NCBI GenBank assembly: GCA_946549475.1
Contig: CAMNQO010000090.1
Coordinates: 1-7,012, forward strand
DNA length: 7,012 nt
Origin: an uncultured Bacteroidales bacterium
GTDB lineage: Bacteria; Bacteroidota; Bacteroidia; Bacteroidales; UBA932
Reading direction: 5' to 3'
Part shown: positions 5,329 through 7,012 of the stretch, piece after piece
How the letters are laid out: each line of letters begins with the position of its first letter
How positions within the stretch are numbered: position 1 is the stretch's first letter
Made by a program: the position numbers and the translations under genes
Notes under the pieces: model-generated
Databases searched by the model: none
What the model saw: the letters and a program-made list of their open reading frames with translations, nothing else
Told to the model about the DNA's origin: nothing

Positions 5329-7012
5329 TTAATTTTCTCTGCCGTGGCAATTTTTGTACTTCTTGCCGGAACCGCAGGGACAAGGGTCATTTCTGCCCAC
5401 GGTCTTCTCCACGCGCAAGGGCATCTTGCTGCGTTCCCGGGGACCGTTGGTCACCTGGTCGCTGCGGCTGGTCTGGAAACGGCCGGGGTCAGGACGGCGG
5501 ACGGGAGCGGCCTCACGGGCCTGGGAAGCGTCACGCAGCGGAATCTGCGCAAGCAGGAGGAAGGAGAGAATGTTCTTGTCCAGATTTTCCAGCAGTTCCG
5601 TAAACAAGTTGAAACTCTCCAACTTGTACATCAACAGCGGGTCTTTCTGCTCGTAAGAGGCGTTCTGCACGGACTGTCTGAGGTCGTCCATCGCCTGCAG
5701 GTGGTCCTTCCAGAGATTGTCGATCTGGATCAAAGTGACATATTTGGCCAGGGTGCGGCCGATCTCCCTGCCCTGCGTCTCATAACATTTCTTGAGATTG
5801 AAAGGCAGCGTAAGCGGATGGACGCGGCGGCCGTCGGTGATGGGCAGGGCGATGTTCACATAGAGCGCACCCTGCGTCTCATACACTTCTTTGATAAAAG
5901 GCCAGGCTTTCTCGGCCATCGCCTCCATACGGCGCCGGTAGATATCCTGGATGCGATCCAGGAGACGGGCGGCAATGTCGTCCTTGCGGGCCCTGTTGTA
6001 GAAATCTTCATCGAAATCCACATCCACGGACAGGGTGGCCATCACATATTCGACAAAGGACGCATAGTCATACCCTTCCGTATTTTCCACGATAATCTGG
6101 GCCATGTCCTGCATCATATTGAGGACATCGATTTCCACCTTGTCTCCCCGGAGGGCGTTGCGGCGCTTGGTATAGATAACCTCGCGTTGGGAGTTCATCA
6201 CATCGTCGTACTCGAGCAGACGCTTACGCGTACCGAAATGGATTTCCTCGACCTTCTTCTGCGAACTCTCGATCTGGCGGGAGAGCATCGGACTTTCGAG
6301 CGCCTCGTTGTCAGGCATCCCCAGACGGTCCACCAGTCCGGCGATCCGGTCGGAGCCGAATCGGCGCATCAGTTTATCTTCCAAGGAAATATAGAAAATG
6401 GAAGTACCCGGATCGCCTTGACGGCCGGCACGGCCGCGCAACTGACGGTCCACCCGGCGGCTGTCGTGGCGTTCCGTGCCGATGATGGCCAGACCGCCCG
6501 CGGCCCGCACTTCGTCCGAGAGTTTGATATCCGTACCACGGCCGGCCATGTTGGTCGCAATCGTCACCATCCCCTTCTGTCCGGCGTGTGCGACGATCTC
6601 CGCCTCGCGGGCATGCTGCTTGGCGTTGAGCACCTGGTGGTTGATGCCCCGCAAGCGGAGCATGCGGCTGAGTTTCTCGGAAGTCTCCACATCGGTCGTA
6701 CCCACCAGGACCGGGCGTCCCTGCTTCATCAGTTCGGCGATATGGGCCACCACGGCATTGAACTTGGCGGCCTCGGTCTTGTAAATGAGGTCGGTCTGGT
6801 CAATGCGGGCGATGGGCTTGTTGGTCGGTATGACCACGACATCGAGTTTGTAGATGCTCCAGAACTCACCCGCCTCGGTCTCCGCCGTACCGGTCATACC
6901 GGCCAGTTTGTGATACATACGGAAATAGTTCTGCAGGGTGATCGTCGCCAGGGTCTTGGACTCAGAGCGAACCAGTACGCGCTCCTTTGCCTCGATCGCC
7001 TGGTGCAGACCA
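5329..7012 (-). CDS. secA: Preprotein translocase ATPase SecA, C-terminal half (N-terminus outside window)
   Basis: SecA drives unfolded secretory proteins through SecYEG by ATP hydrolysis. The frame stays open to the right edge; the first readable residues are GLHQAIEAKERV, standard SecA sequence, so the gene is cut by the window rather than starting at an internal Met. The 560 visible residues include the second nucleotide-binding domain, with VGTTDVETSE (about 103-112), ATNMAGRGTDIKL (152-164) and the arginine-finger motif within GTERHDSRRVDRQLRGRAGRQGDPG (178-202); then the helical scaffold and wing; a variable Pro/Arg-rich linker; and the C-terminal zinc motif DPCPCGSGKKYKNCHG with C544, C546, C555 and H556 (visible numbering), used for SecB or lipid/ribosome contact. 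Roughly the first half of the protein is missing. The gene looks intact as far as seen and ends TAA, 4 bases before the bactofilin start. Confidence 0.98.
   Translation of the reverse strand, partial: GLHQAIEAKERVLVRSESKTLATITLQNYFRMYHKLAGMTGTAETEAGEFWSIYKLDVVVIPTNKPIARIDQTDLIYKTEAAKFNAVVAHIAELMKQGRPVLVGTTDVETSEKLSRMLRLRGINHQVLNAKQHAREAEIVAHAGQKGMVTIATNMAGRGTDIKLSDEVRAAGGLAIIGTERHDSRRVDRQLRGRAGRQGDPGTSIFYISLEDKLMRRFGSDRIAGLVDRLGMPDNEALESPMLSRQIESSQKKVEEIHFGTRKRLLEYDDVMNSQREVIYTKRRNALRGDKVEIDVLNMMQDMAQIIVENTEGYDYASFVEYVMATLSVDVDFDEDFYNRARKDDIAARLLDRIQDIYRRRMEAMAEKAWPFIKEVYETQGALYVNIALPITDGRRVHPLTLPFNLKKCYETQGREIGRTLAKYVTLIQIDNLWKDHLQAMDDLRQSVQNASYEQKDPLLMYKLESFNLFTELLENLDKNILSFLLLAQIPLRDASQAREAAPVRRPDPGRFQTSRSDQVTNGPRERSKMPLRVEKTVGRNDPCPCGSGKKYKNCHGREN

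Noticed and set aside
5325..5390. Longer N-terminus for the bactofilin (156 residues)
   Set aside because: The extra 22 residues lie in the secA 3' end, where the SecA frame codes the conserved zinc motif; the shorter start gives the usual bactofilin beginning.
6916..6918. Internal ATG as the SecA start
   Set aside because: The frame continues upstream to the window edge with standard SecA sequence, so this Met is internal and the gene is partial.

Overview
The window looks like a piece of a Bacteroidota (probably Bacteroidales) chromosome. GC is in the mid-fifties by eye. The grpE-dnaJ pair lacks dnaK beside it, a bactofilin sits directly after secA, and start sites have little or no Shine-Dalgarno sequence. 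The one clear promoter fits the Bacteroides primary-sigma pattern (TTTG ... TAnnTTTG). A relatively GC-rich member of the order, such as an Alistipes-like lineage, would fit, but the sequence alone does not fix the genus.

Layout: apart from a 26-codon C-terminal fragment on the + strand at the left edge, every gene is on the minus strand and reads right to left. From the right edge: the C-terminal half of SecA (cut by the window edge); a bactofilin starting 4 bases after the secA stop; a 79-base gap with a promoter and a 15-base inverted repeat; then grpE, dnaJ, a membrane-anchored PHP-superfamily metallohydrolase-like gene, and a phosphoethanolamine-transferase (EptA/sulfatase-fold) gene. 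The last four are packed with gaps of 4 and 15 bases and a 4-base ATGA overlap, so they probably form one operon from the promoter before grpE.

How the genes may work together: GrpE and DnaJ are the co-chaperones of DnaK. The two distal genes are envelope proteins: a periplasm-facing hydrolase-like protein held by a membrane helix at each end, and an inner-membrane enzyme of the family that moves phosphoethanolamine onto lipid A or other glycans. The layout suggests, but does not prove, that envelope modification is expressed together with the protein-folding stress response. SecA and bactofilin form a separate upstream housekeeping unit.

Most of the window is ordinary core genome. The points most worth checking are the operator-like repeat over the grpE promoter, the chaperone-to-envelope operon, and the altered metal-binding motifs of the PHP-like protein. 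I see no mobile element, CRISPR array, tRNA, rRNA or riboswitch.
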